Origin: Variovorax beijingensis
GTDB lineage: Bacteria; Pseudomonadota; Gammaproteobacteria; Burkholderiales; Burkholderiaceae_C
Length of the DNA: 64,000 nucleotides
Reading direction: 5' to 3'
NCBI RefSeq assembly: GCF_007828835.1
Contig: NZ_VIVL01000007.1
Coordinates: forward strand, 186,001-250,000
Position numbers and translations under genes: made by a program. Under the pieces are notes generated by a model. The model ran no database searches, was not told the origin of the DNA, and was given only the letters and a program-made list of their open reading frames with translations. Shown piece by piece: positions 44,460 to 53,440 of this stretch (the stretch's first letter is position 1; every line of letters begins with the position of its first letter).

Positions 44460-47333
44460 TCAGTCCACCGCCGCGAGCACGCCCGAGCCGGTGCCGTAGC
44501 CGGCCGCCGCCATCGGCTGGCCGCCGCGCGCGATGCGCACCGCGCAATACTTGAACTCCGGGATCTTGCCCATGGGATCGAGCGCGGCATTGGTCATCAG
44601 GTTGGCCGCCGCCTCGTAGTAGGCAAAGGGAACGAACACCGCGCCGCTGGGCGTGCCGTCGTCGCGCCGCACGTGGATGGCCACCTCGCCGCGGCGCGAC
44701 TGGATGGTGATCACGTCGCCGGCCTCGAGCCCGAGCTTCAGCAGGTCGGCCTGGTTCATCGAAGCCGTGGCCATAGGCTCGAGCGCATCGAGCACCGTGG
44801 CGCGCCGCGTCATGCTGCCCGTGTGCCAGTGCTCGAGCTGGCGTCCCGTGATGAGCACGAAGGGGTATTCGGCATCGGGCCGCTCGTCGGCCGGAATGAT
44901 GTCGGCGGGCACCAGTTTCACGCGGCCGTCGGCCGTGGGGAAGTCGTCGATGAACACCGTGGGCTGGCCCGGGTCGTCCTCGCTCAGGCAGGGGTAGGTC
45001 ACGCTCGAGTCGCGCTGCAGCCGCTCCCAGCTGATGCCGCTGATGACCGCATGCATGGCCTGGCGCATCTCCTCGTAGACCGCGGCCACGCCCGATTCCT
45101 CGCCCTCGTAGTTCCACTGCAGGCCCATGCCCCGGGCGATCTGCTGGATGATCCAGAGATCGGGCCGCGCGTCGCCCGGCGGGTTGAGCGCGCGCTTTCC
45201 GAGCTGCACCATGCGGTCGGTGTTGCTTACCGTGCCGGTCTTCTCGGGCCAGGCGCTCGCGGGCAGCACCACGTCGGCGAGCCAGGCGGTCTCGGTCATG
45301 AAGATGTCCTGCACCACCAGGTGCTCGAGGCTCGCGAGCGCATGGCGCGCATGGTTCAGGTCCGGGTCGCTCATGGCCGGGTTCTCGCCCATGATGTACA
45401 TGCCGCGCACCTTGTGCGGATCGGTGTCGGGCGCGAGCGCCTTGTGCATGATCTCGACCACGGTGTAGCCCGGCGTCGCGTCCAGCGGCGTGCCCCAGAA
45501 GTTCTCGAACCACGCATGCACCGCCGGGTTGTCGACGCGCTGGTAGTTGGGGAACATCATCGGGATCAGGCCCGCGTCGCTCGCGCCCTGCACGTTGTTC
45601 TGGCCGCGCAGCGGATGCAGGCCCGAGCCCGGCTTGCCGATCTGGCCGGTGACGGTGGCCAGCGCGATGAGGCAGCGCGCGTTGTCGGTGCCGTGCACGT
45701 GCTGGCTCACGCCCATGCCCCAGAGGATCATCGAGCCCTTGGCGGTGGCAAAGGCCCGCGCCACTTCGCGCAGCGTTTCCGCCGGCACGCCGCAGATGGG
45801 CGCCATCGCCTCGGGGCTGTAGCCCTTGACGTTCTCGCGCAGCGCCTCGTAGTTGCTGGCGCGCGTGCGCACGAACTCCTGGTCGACCAGGCCTTCGTCG
45901 ATCACGGCATGGATCAGCGCATTGAGCATGGCCACGTCGGTGTCGGCCTTGAACTGCAGCGTGCGCCAGGCATGGCGGCTGATGTCGGTGCGGCGCGGGT
46001 CGGCCAGCACGATCTTGGCGCCGCGCTGGGCGGCGTTCTTCATCCAGGTGGCCGCCACCGGATGGTTGGCCGTGGGGTTGGAGCCGATGACGAAGATCAG
46101 CCCCGCATGCTCCACGTCGTTGACCTGGTTGCTCACCGCGCCCGAGCCCACGCCTTCGAGCAGCGCCGCCACGCTGGAGGCGTGGCACAGCCGCGTGCAG
46201 TGGTCGATGTTGTTGCTGCCGAAGCCCGTGCGCACGAGCTTCTGGAACAGGTAGGCCTCCTCGTTGCTGCCCTTGGCCGAGCCGAAGCCCGCGAGCGACT
46301 TGGGTCCGTAGCCGTCGCGCAGCTGAGAGAGCTTGCCGGTGGTGAGCGCGAGCGCCTCTTCCCAGGTGGCCTCGCGGAAATATTCGCTCCAGTCGTCCGG
46401 CCGCGGCGTGTCGCCGAAGTCCTTCGGCACGCCGGCCTTGCGGATCAGCGGCTTGGTCAGGCGCTGCGGATGGTGCGCGTAGTCGAAGCCGAAGCGGCCC
46501 TTCACGCACAGGCGGTTATGGTTGGCCGGGCCGTCGCGGCCGTCGACGCTGACGATCTTTTCGTCCTTCACGTTGTAGGTCACGAGGCAGCCCACGCCGC
46601 AGAACGGGCACACCGAATCGACCTTGCGGTCGACCTGCTGCGAGCCAATGTGGCTCTTGGGCATCAGCGCGCCGGTCGGGCAGGCCTGCACGCATTCGCC
46701 GCAGGCCACGCAGGTGCTGTCGCCCATCGGGTCGTCCAGGTCGAACACGATCTTGCTGTCGCCGCCGCGCAGCGCATAGCCGATGACGTCGTTGACCTGC
46801 TCCTCACGGCAGGCGCGCACGCAGCGGTTGCACTGGATGCAGGCATCGAGGTTGACGGCCATCGCGGGATGCGAGATGTCGGCCTTGGGCTGCTCGCGGC
46901 GCAGCGCCTTGAGTTCGGGCCGCACCGCGATGTCGAGCTTCTTCGCCCAGGCGCTGAGCTCGCCGTGCTGCTGGGTGGCGTCGTCGCCGATCCACTTGTA
47001 GCCGGCGTCGGGCATGTCGGACAGCAGCATCTCGACCACCATCTTCTGGCTCTTGAGCGCGCGCTCGCTGGTGGCCTTCACTTCCATGCCGGCCGTCACG
47101 TTGCGGCAGCAGCTGGGTGCGAGCGTACGCTCGCCCTTCACCTCGACCACGCAGGCGCGGCAGTTGCCGTCAGCGCGGTAGCCGTCCTTGAAGCACAGGT
47201 GGGGAATCTCGACGCCGTGGCGCTCGGCCGCCTTGTAGATGGTCTCGCCGTCGAAGGCCTGGATGGCTTGGCCGTCGAGCGTGAATTCGATGGTTTGCGG
47301 CATCAGCTCCGCGAGCTTGGACGGGGCGTTCAT
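44460..47333 (-). CDS. fdsA: NAD-dependent formate dehydrogenase, catalytic subunit
   Basis: The 957-residue cytoplasmic subunit has a NuoG-like N-terminus with a [2Fe-2S] site (C47, C58, C61, C75/76). Two ferredoxin-type clusters follow (C165-C175 and C208-C218), then the molybdopterin domain with CPFCGVGC (C242, C245, C249, with C276) and the metal ligand C383 in TRLCHASSVA. Length and layout fit FdsA of Cupriavidus and Rhodobacter. It oxidises formate to CO2 and hands electrons to the FdsB part for NAD+. The start overlaps the upstream stop in ATGA. Confidence 0.96.
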   Translation of the reverse strand: MNAPSKLAELMPQTIEFTLDGQAIQAFDGETIYKAAERHGVEIPHLCFKDGYRADGNCRACVVEVKGERTLAPSCCRNVTAGMEVKATSERALKSQKMVVEMLLSDMPDAGYKWIGDDATQQHGELSAWAKKLDIAVRPELKALRREQPKADISHPAMAVNLDACIQCNRCVRACREEQVNDVIGYALRGGDSKIVFDLDDPMGDSTCVACGECVQACPTGALMPKSHIGSQQVDRKVDSVCPFCGVGCLVTYNVKDEKIVSVDGRDGPANHNRLCVKGRFGFDYAHHPQRLTKPLIRKAGVPKDFGDTPRPDDWSEYFREATWEEALALTTGKLSQLRDGYGPKSLAGFGSAKGSNEEAYLFQKLVRTGFGSNNIDHCTRLCHASSVAALLEGVGSGAVSNQVNDVEHAGLIFVIGSNPTANHPVAATWMKNAAQRGAKIVLADPRRTDISRHAWRTLQFKADTDVAMLNALIHAVIDEGLVDQEFVRTRASNYEALRENVKGYSPEAMAPICGVPAETLREVARAFATAKGSMILWGMGVSQHVHGTDNARCLIALATVTGQIGKPGSGLHPLRGQNNVQGASDAGLIPMMFPNYQRVDNPAVHAWFENFWGTPLDATPGYTVVEIMHKALAPDTDPHKVRGMYIMGENPAMSDPDLNHARHALASLEHLVVQDIFMTETAWLADVVLPASAWPEKTGTVSNTDRMVQLGKRALNPPGDARPDLWIIQQIARGMGLQWNYEGEESGVAAVYEEMRQAMHAVISGISWERLQRDSSVTYPCLSEDDPGQPTVFIDDFPTADGRVKLVPADIIPADERPDAEYPFVLITGRQLEHWHTGSMTRRATVLDALEPMATASMNQADLLKLGLEAGDVITIQSRRGEVAIHVRRDDGTPSGAVFVPFAYYEAAANLMTNAALDPMGKIPEFKYCAVRIARGGQPMAAAGYGTGSGVLAAVD

Positions 47334-49162
47334 GCCACCTCCTCCGGGAAATATTGCTGGATGCAGCGGATCGGGTTGGGGGCCGCCTGGCCGAGCCCGC
47401 AGATGGAGGCATCGCCCATCACCTGCGCCAGGTCTTCGAGCGTGGCGTTGTCCCATACCGGCGCATGCATCAGTGCCGCGGCCTTGGCGGTGCCGACGCG
47501 GCAGGGCGTGCACTGGCCGCAGCTCTCGTGCTCGAAGAAGCGCATCACGTTGAGCGCGGCGTCTCGGGCGCGGTCGTGCTGGCTCAGCACCATCACGGCA
47601 GCCGAGCCGATGAAGCAGCCGTAGGGCTGCAGCGTGTCGAAGTCGAGCGGAATGTCGTTCATGCGCGCCGGCAGGATGCCTCCCGAGGCACCGCCCGGCA
47701 GGTAGGCGTACAGCGAGTGGCCATCGAGCATGCCGCCGCAGTATTCGTCGATGAGCTCCTGCACCGTGATGCCCGCGGGTGCGAGCTTGACGCCCGGGTG
47801 CTTCACGCGGCCGCTCACGCTGAAGCTGCGCAGGCCCTTGCGGCCGTGGCGGCCGAAGCCGCTGAACCAGGCCGCACCTTTTTCGACGATGTCGCGCACC
47901 CAGTAGAGGGTTTCGAAGTTGTGCTCCAGCGTCGGGCGGCCGAACAGGCCCACCTGCGCGATGTAGGGCGGGCGCATGCGCGGTTCGCCGCGCTTGCCCT
48001 CGATGCTTTCGATCATGGCCGACTCTTCGCCGCAGATGTAGGCGCCCGCGCCGCGCCGCAGCTCGATGCGCGGCAGCGCGCAGGGCGGATCGGCCTGCAG
48101 CCGGGCCAGCTCGGTTTCGAGCAGCGCGCGGCAGTCGTGGTATTCGTCGCGCAGGTAGATGTAGCACTGCTCGATGCCGACGATCTGTGCCGCCACCACC
48201 AGGCCTTCGAGAAAACGGTGCGGGTCGCGCTCGAGATACGTGCGGTCCTTGAAGGTGCCGGGCTCGCCTTCGTCGATGTTCACCGCCATGAGCCGGGGCG
48301 CGGGCTGGTCGCGCACGATGCGCCACTTGCGCCCGGCCGGAAAGCCCGCGCCGCCCAGGCCGCGCAGGCCCGAGTCTTCCATGGTCTTGATGATGGCTTC
48401 GGCGTCTTCCTCGCCGTTGACGAGCGCGGATGCGAGCGCGTAGCCGCCGTGCGCGCGGTAGGTGGCGTAGTCGGTGAAGGCCGGCATGCGTTCGATGGCG
48501 CCGGGCAGCGGCGAGATGCTTTTCTCGGCGAACGCGGCTGCGTCGAAATACGCGACCGTGGCTTCGTCGGGATCGGACTTCAGGGCCTGCAGCACCTTGG
48601 CCGTGGTCGCAAGCGGCACGGCCTGCCGGTCGACGGCCACTGCGGGCGCCTGCTCGCAGCGGCCGATGCAGGGCGCCGCAATCACGCGCACGTCGCCGCC
48701 CTCGACGCCGAGCAGTTCGGGCAGCCGCGCCATCAGGTCCTTCGCACCGGCCAGTTCGCAGGCCAGGCCGTCGCACACGCGGACCGTGAGGCCCGGCGCC
48801 GCTTCGTCGCCGCGCACCACTTCGAAGTGGTGATAGAAGGTCGCCACCTCGTAGACCTCGGCCATGGGAATGTTCATTTCCCGTGCCAGCGCCACCAGGT
48901 GGCGGTCGTGCAGGCAGCGGAAGGCGTCGTTGAGCTTGTGCAGGTGCTCGATGAGCAGGTCGCGCCGGTGGCCCTCGGCCGGACGCGCGCCGATCAGCGT
49001 GCGCACTTCGACGAGCGCCGCTTCCTCGGGCTGGCGGCCCTTGAGCTTGCTCTTGCGGCGGATGCGCTCGCGCATCTCGTCGGCGGTGGCGAGCGGCACG
49101 ATGGTGTGCGTGCTGGCCGCCTTTGTTGTTGTCTCGCGGGTCGTGGCTGGGTGGTTGTTCAC
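47330..49162 (-). CDS. NAD-dependent formate dehydrogenase, fused gamma-beta (FdsG-FdsB) subunit
   Basis: The 610-residue protein joins two subunits that are separate in Cupriavidus. Residues from about 35 to 190 are NuoE/FdsG-like, with the thioredoxin-fold [2Fe-2S] cysteines in CDGLACELAG and APCIGRCEQ. Residues from about 225 on are NuoF/FdsB-like, with the FMN/NADH region GLRGLGGAGFPAGRKW, GEEPGT-like GEPGTFKDR and the [4Fe-4S] motif ESCGQCTPCRVG. It reduces NAD+ with electrons from FdsA. I chose GTG 49162 (VNNHPATTRE), since upstream sequence looks intergenic; ATG at DEMRERI is an alternative. Confidence 0.92.
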   Translation of the reverse strand: MNNHPATTRETTTKAASTHTIVPLATADEMRERIRRKSKLKGRQPEEAALVEVRTLIGARPAEGHRRDLLIEHLHKLNDAFRCLHDRHLVALAREMNIPMAEVYEVATFYHHFEVVRGDEAAPGLTVRVCDGLACELAGAKDLMARLPELLGVEGGDVRVIAAPCIGRCEQAPAVAVDRQAVPLATTAKVLQALKSDPDEATVAYFDAAAFAEKSISPLPGAIERMPAFTDYATYRAHGGYALASALVNGEEDAEAIIKTMEDSGLRGLGGAGFPAGRKWRIVRDQPAPRLMAVNIDEGEPGTFKDRTYLERDPHRFLEGLVVAAQIVGIEQCYIYLRDEYHDCRALLETELARLQADPPCALPRIELRRGAGAYICGEESAMIESIEGKRGEPRMRPPYIAQVGLFGRPTLEHNFETLYWVRDIVEKGAAWFSGFGRHGRKGLRSFSVSGRVKHPGVKLAPAGITVQELIDEYCGGMLDGHSLYAYLPGGASGGILPARMNDIPLDFDTLQPYGCFIGSAAVMVLSQHDRARDAALNVMRFFEHESCGQCTPCRVGTAKAAALMHAPVWDNATLEDLAQVMGDASICGLGQAAPNPIRCIQQYFPEEVA

Positions 49163-49313
49163 TGCCTGGGCCTTTTTTCGATGTCTCGGAAATGCCCCAA
49201 CAATGCTTGAGGCTGACCGAGTGTGTGGGGCGGCCCTGGGCGCGTCAAATTCGATCGGCACATCGATCGATTCAATAACTAAATGGCCGTCCGGGGCGGC
49301 CGCCGCACCGAGG
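49163..49313. promoter_or_regulatory. Probable fds promoter/regulator region
   Basis: The 151 bp between the LysR gene and the fused FdsGB gene hold two CGATCG blocks (49252-49257 and 49264-49269), the second within the perfect palindrome ATCGATCGAT (49262-49271), next to an AT-rich stretch. LysR regulators bind such short inverted repeats near their targets. A promoter for the fds operon under the adjacent LysR protein is likely. No -35/-10 pair is certain. Confidence 0.45.
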
Positions 49314-50258
49314 CTATTCGCCGAGGGCGCCGCTGTGCAGCCGCACCTGCTCGCGCCATGCCGGCGTCTGCAGGAACACCAGGGCGGCATCGAGCGCGCG
49401 CGAGGGGCGCACGCCGGTCTGGGTCATGAAGCCCAGCGGGGTCTTGACCTCGGGAGCGACCAGCGGCAAGGCCTCCAGCTCGCGGTAGCTGCGCACGGCC
49501 GCCACCATCGACCCCGGCAGCACGCTGCTCACGGTGCCCGCGAGCACGGCCAATGCAAGGGTAAGTACCGAGTTGGTCTCGATCGCCGGCTCCAGCGCAA
49601 TGCCGGCGTCGCGCAGCGCCTGGTCGATGATGGAGCGGTTGTGCATGTCGGGCGTGAGCAGGCACAGCGGCCGCTGGCCGGCCTCGGCCCATGACATCGG
49701 CTGGCCGATGCGCAGCCGGTCGGCCGAGGGCCTGGCCGCGCGCCGCAGCAGGAAGTAGTGCTCCACGCTCTGCGGCCAGGCCGTGAGCTTGATGCCAGGC
49801 AAATGCATGCGCTCGGTATAGCCGAGCGCGAGGTCGACCGAGAGGCTTTCGAGCCCCGTTTCCAGGTCTTGCGAGCTCATCGAGAGCACCGCCGGCACGA
49901 TGCCCGGGTGCAGCTCGTGCAGCATCGCGGCAAAGCGCGACAGCATCGGAATGGCGGTGGGCACCGCCGCCATGCGCAGCCGTCCGCGCGGATGGCCCTC
50001 TTCGCTGCGCAGCTCCTGCTGCAGCACCTCGTTGTCGCGCAGCATGCGCTGGGCCGTGGCCAGCACCCGCTCGCCTTCGTGCGTGAGCCCCACGTAGACG
50101 CGCGCACGCTTGACGATGACCACGCCGAATTCGCTTTCGAGCGAGCGCAGCGCGTTCGAAAGCGCCGGCTGCGTGATGTGGCAGGCCTGCGCCGCGCGTC
50201 CGAAATGCTTGTGCTCGCTGAGCGCAACCAGATAGCGCATCGACGCGAGAAGATTCAC
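49314..50258 (-). CDS. LysR family regulator, likely of the fds operon
   Basis: The 314-residue protein has an N-terminal winged HTH (RYLVALSEHKHFGRAAQACH, then ITQPALSNALRSLESEFG) and a LysR effector domain from about residue 92. It resembles the CynR/CysB-type branch. It lies immediately upstream of the fds genes on the same strand, like FdsR in Cupriavidus, so formate-responsive control of fds is a reasonable inference. It begins 14 bp after apbC, so it may also be read from the apbC promoter. Confidence 0.92.
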   Translation of the reverse strand: MNLLASMRYLVALSEHKHFGRAAQACHITQPALSNALRSLESEFGVVIVKRARVYVGLTHEGERVLATAQRMLRDNEVLQQELRSEEGHPRGRLRMAAVPTAIPMLSRFAAMLHELHPGIVPAVLSMSSQDLETGLESLSVDLALGYTERMHLPGIKLTAWPQSVEHYFLLRRAARPSADRLRIGQPMSWAEAGQRPLCLLTPDMHNRSIIDQALRDAGIALEPAIETNSVLTLALAVLAGTVSSVLPGSMVAAVRSYRELEALPLVAPEVKTPLGFMTQTGVRPSRALDAALVFLQTPAWREQVRLHSGALGE

Positions 50259-50272
50259 GGGCGCGCCGCCGA

Positions 50273-51364
50273 TCAGGTGTTCTTGCTGATGGAGATGGTC
50301 GGGAACTTCGCCGAGAAGTCCTTGGCCTTCTCGGCGATGCCCACCGCCACCTGCCGTGCGACGGCCTTGTAGATGCCGGCCACTTCGCCGTCGGGGTCGG
50401 CCACCACGGTCGGCTTGCCGCTGTCGGCCTGCAGCCGGATGTTGATGTCCAGCGGCAGCGCGCCCAGGTATTCCATCTGGTACTGCTCAGCCATCTTCTT
50501 GCCACCCTCGGAGCCGAAGATGTGCTCGACGTGGCCGCAGTTGGAGCAGATGTGCACCGCCATGTTCTCCACGATGCCCAGGATCGGCACGCCGACCTTC
50601 TCGAACATCTTGATGCCCTTCTTGGCATCGAGCAATGCGATGTCCTGCGGCGTGGTGACGATCACGGCGCCGGTCATCGGCACCCGCTGCGAAAGGGTCA
50701 GCTGGATGTCGCCGGTGCCGGGCGGCATGTCGACGATCAGGTAGTCGAGGTCTTTCCAGTTGGTCTGGCGCAGCAGCTGCTCCAGCGCCTGGGTGGCCAT
50801 GGGGCCGCGCCAGATCATGGCCTCGTCCTGGTCGACCAGGAAGCCGATCGACATGACCTGCACGCCGTGGTTCTCGAGCGGCTCCATGGTCTTGCCGTCC
50901 TCGCTCTCGGGCCGGCCCTCGATGCCCAGCATCATCGGCTGGCTCGGGCCGTAGATGTCGGCGTCCAGCAGCCCGACGGCCGCGCCTTCGGCGGCCAGCG
51001 CCAGCGCCAGGTTGGCCGCCGTGGTGCTCTTGCCCACGCCGCCCTTGCCGGACGCCACCGCGATGATGTTCTTCACGTTGGGCATCAGCTGCACGCCGCG
51101 CTGCACCGCATGGCTGATGACCTTGGTCGTGATGTTGACCGAGACGTTGCTCACGCCCGGCACCGTCTTTGCCGCTGCCACCAGCGCCTTGCGCATGGCC
51201 GCGTGCTGGCTCTTGGCCGGGTAGCCGAGCTCGAGGTCGAACGACACGTCGCCCTCCGATATCTGCAGGTTCTTGAGCGACCGGGTCGCCACGAAATTCT
51301 TGCCGGTGTTGGGGTCTGCGACGGCCTTGAGCGCGTCCATGATCCCTTCTGGGGTGAGTGCCAT
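50273..51364 (-). CDS. apbC: Iron-sulfur cluster carrier protein (Mrp/ApbC)
   Basis: The 363-residue P-loop ATPase has an N-terminal DUF59/MIP18-like domain (residues 1-85), a deviant Walker A ASGKGGVGKSTTAANL near residue 104, and the cluster-binding CxxC in HICSNCGHVEHIF. It binds and transfers [4Fe-4S] clusters to apoproteins in the cytoplasm. Its place directly ahead of the fds regulator and the cluster-rich formate dehydrogenases may be meaningful, but mrp is often near metG in betaproteobacteria, and metG also lies 4 kb away here. Confidence 0.95.
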   Translation of the reverse strand: MALTPEGIMDALKAVADPNTGKNFVATRSLKNLQISEGDVSFDLELGYPAKSQHAAMRKALVAAAKTVPGVSNVSVNITTKVISHAVQRGVQLMPNVKNIIAVASGKGGVGKSTTAANLALALAAEGAAVGLLDADIYGPSQPMMLGIEGRPESEDGKTMEPLENHGVQVMSIGFLVDQDEAMIWRGPMATQALEQLLRQTNWKDLDYLIVDMPPGTGDIQLTLSQRVPMTGAVIVTTPQDIALLDAKKGIKMFEKVGVPILGIVENMAVHICSNCGHVEHIFGSEGGKKMAEQYQMEYLGALPLDINIRLQADSGKPTVVADPDGEVAGIYKAVARQVAVGIAEKAKDFSAKFPTISISKNT

Positions 51365-51466
51365 TGATCTAACTCCTGAATGGCGGGTAGTCTAGTGGGT
51401 CTCATGGCTCGCCCCCGGGTGCGCACGCTTCGCCTTTCCCCCACCGGGGACAACGACACCAATCCA

Positions 51467-52660
51467 ATGCCAGAGACACCCCCCGCCACCGGTCTCCTGC
51501 TCACCGGCGGCGGCGCCCGGGCCGCCTACCAGGTCGGCGTGCTCGAGGCCATTGCCGGGATCCGGCGCGTGGCGGGCTTTGCCGGCCAGCGCAATCCCTT
51601 CGAAGTGATCACGGGCACCTCGGCCGGCGCGATCAATGCGGCCGCGCTGGCCTGCGGCGCCGACGACTTCGAAGGGGCCGTCGAGCGCATCGCGCAGGTC
51701 TGGCGCGACTTCCACGCCGGGCAGGTCTACCGCGCCGACTCGCTCTCGGTGCTCGGCAGCGGCACGCGCTGGCGCATGCTGCTCGGGCTCGGGCGCTTTG
51801 CCGCCAACTGGATGCGCATCAAGCCGCGCTCGCTGCTGGACAACGCGCCGCTGGCCGAGCTGCTGGCGCGCATGGTGCCGCTCGAGCGCCTGCCGCAGCT
51901 CATGCGGCAGGGCCACCTGCAGGCGCTGGCCGTGACCGCATCGAGCTACAGCTCGGGCGAGCACGTCACCTTCTTCGAGGCCGCGGTGCCGATGGAGCCC
52001 TGGGTGCGCTCGCAGCGGCTGTCGGTGCGCGACCGCATCAGCCACGCGCACCTGCTGGCCTCCTCGGCCATTCCCTTCGTGTTTCCGGCCACCGCGCTGC
52101 CGATGCAGGGGCATACCGAATATTTCGGCGACGGCTCGATGCGCCAGTCGGCCCCCATCGCGGCGGCCATCCACCTCGGCGCCCGGCGCATCCTGGTGAT
52201 CGGCGCGGGCCGCATGCACGAGCCGCGCGACGCCGACGCGCCCAACACCTACAGCGGCTATCCCACCATGGCGCAGATTGCGGGCCATGCGCTGTCGAGC
52301 ATCTTTCTCGACGCGCTGGCGGTGGACATCGAGCGGCTGCGGCGCATCAACCACACGCTCGGCCTGATTCCCGAGGAAGCGCGCGCATCGAGCACGCTGC
52401 GCCCGCTCGACCTGCTGGTGATCGCGCCGTCGGAGCGCCTGGACGTGATTGCGGCGCGCCATGTCGATGCGCTGCCCGGCGCGGTGCGCCATCTGCTGGG
52501 CGGCTCCAGGGTTGCGGCCGATGTGAAGGGCGGCGCGCTCGCGAGCTACCTGCTGTTCGAGGCCGGCTACACGCGCGAGCTGATGGCGCTCGGGCGGGCC
52601 GACGCGATGCGCCAGCAGGGCGAGGTGCTGCGCTTCTTCGGGTGGGATGCGGCGGTCTGA
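51467..52660 (+). CDS. Patatin-like phospholipase family protein
   Basis: The 397-residue protein has the patatin catalytic dyad: the oxyanion loop TGGGARAAYQVG near residues 12-23, nucleophile serine in GTSAG (about residue 52) and the aspartate in FGDGSMRQ. A C-terminal DUF3336-like helical region follows. The family hydrolyses phospholipids or acyl esters; this one has no signal peptide, so it is probably cytoplasmic or membrane-associated. The ATG at 51467 has GGGGA upstream; an earlier in-frame start at 51380 is less likely. It is divergent from apbC. Confidence 0.9.
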   Translation: MPETPPATGLLLTGGGARAAYQVGVLEAIAGIRRVAGFAGQRNPFEVITGTSAGAINAAALACGADDFEGAVERIAQVWRDFHAGQVYRADSLSVLGSGTRWRMLLGLGRFAANWMRIKPRSLLDNAPLAELLARMVPLERLPQLMRQGHLQALAVTASSYSSGEHVTFFEAAVPMEPWVRSQRLSVRDRISHAHLLASSAIPFVFPATALPMQGHTEYFGDGSMRQSAPIAAAIHLGARRILVIGAGRMHEPRDADAPNTYSGYPTMAQIAGHALSSIFLDALAVDIERLRRINHTLGLIPEEARASSTLRPLDLLVIAPSERLDVIAARHVDALPGAVRHLLGGSRVAADVKGGALASYLLFEAGYTRELMALGRADAMRQQGEVLRFFGWDAAV

Positions 52661-52709
52661 AGCCGATCAGCGTGCACTGCAGCTCTCGGCGGGAACACAC
52701 CTCGAGGCG

Positions 52710-53393
52710 CTAACCCGCTTCGGAAATCCCGAGCTCCGAGCACACCCGTCCCACCAGCGCCTTCAGCGATGCGAGTTCGGCCTCGAGCCGCGCCACGTTG
52801 GCCTTGAGGGCGGCCACCTCGCCGAGCGACGCATCGTGCGATGCATGCGCCCCGTCGGCCGATGCGCCCGGCCCGGCCAGTTCTTCCGCCGGCGCGCCGC
52901 TCAAAAGATGCGCCCAGCGGCTTTCGCGCGCACCCGGCAGGCGCGCGAGCTTGACCACCAGCGCGCCGGCCGGGCGCTCCGCCAGTTCGTCGAGAAAGCC
53001 CTCGACCGACGAGATGTCGGCGAAGTTGTGCATGCGGTCGCAGGCAATGCGCAGTTCGCCCGCCGTTTGCGGCCCGCGCAGCATCAGCACGGTGAGCAGG
53101 ATCACCGACTGCGACGGAATGCGCAGCACGCGGTCGATGTTGTGCTCGTAGCGGAACGCCCGGCCGCCGCTGGTTTCGGCCACCAGGCTGTAGCCCTTGA
53201 GGCTGTCGATGGCGGCCTGCACCTGGGCCTCGCTCAGTTCGAGCACCGGGTTGCGGCTGGTCTTCTGGTTGCAGCCGGACACCAGCGAATTGAGCGTCAG
53301 CGGATAGCTGTCGGGCACGGTGCGCTGCTTCTCGGCCAGCACGCCGAGCACGCGGGTTTCGACGAGCGAAAGAATGGGAAGGGCCTGGGTCAT
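52710..53393 (-). CDS. YceH family protein (DUF480)
   Basis: The 227-residue protein carries two winged-helix repeats: residues 1-85 (LSLVETRVLGVLAEKQRTVP, then LTLNSLVSGCNQKTSRNPV) and about 95-165 (RGPQTAGELRIACDRMHNF). These are typical of the YceH/DUF480 family. The C-terminus is a short coiled coil (ALKANVARLEAELASLKALV). The function is unknown. The ATG is at 53393; it lies 47 bp downstream of the glycosidase gene on the same strand. Confidence 0.9.
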   Translation of the reverse strand: MTQALPILSLVETRVLGVLAEKQRTVPDSYPLTLNSLVSGCNQKTSRNPVLELSEAQVQAAIDSLKGYSLVAETSGGRAFRYEHNIDRVLRIPSQSVILLTVLMLRGPQTAGELRIACDRMHNFADISSVEGFLDELAERPAGALVVKLARLPGARESRWAHLLSGAPAEELAGPGASADGAHASHDASLGEVAALKANVARLEAELASLKALVGRVCSELGISEAG

Positions 53394-53440
53394 TGCGGAA
53401 GGAATCCTGAATGAAAACGATGGCGGCAAAGGCCGCTTGT

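Noticed and set aside
44430..47624. Long plus-strand open frame of 1064 codons
   Set aside because: Antisense to fdsA; composition is that of a shadow frame, with no recognisable domain.
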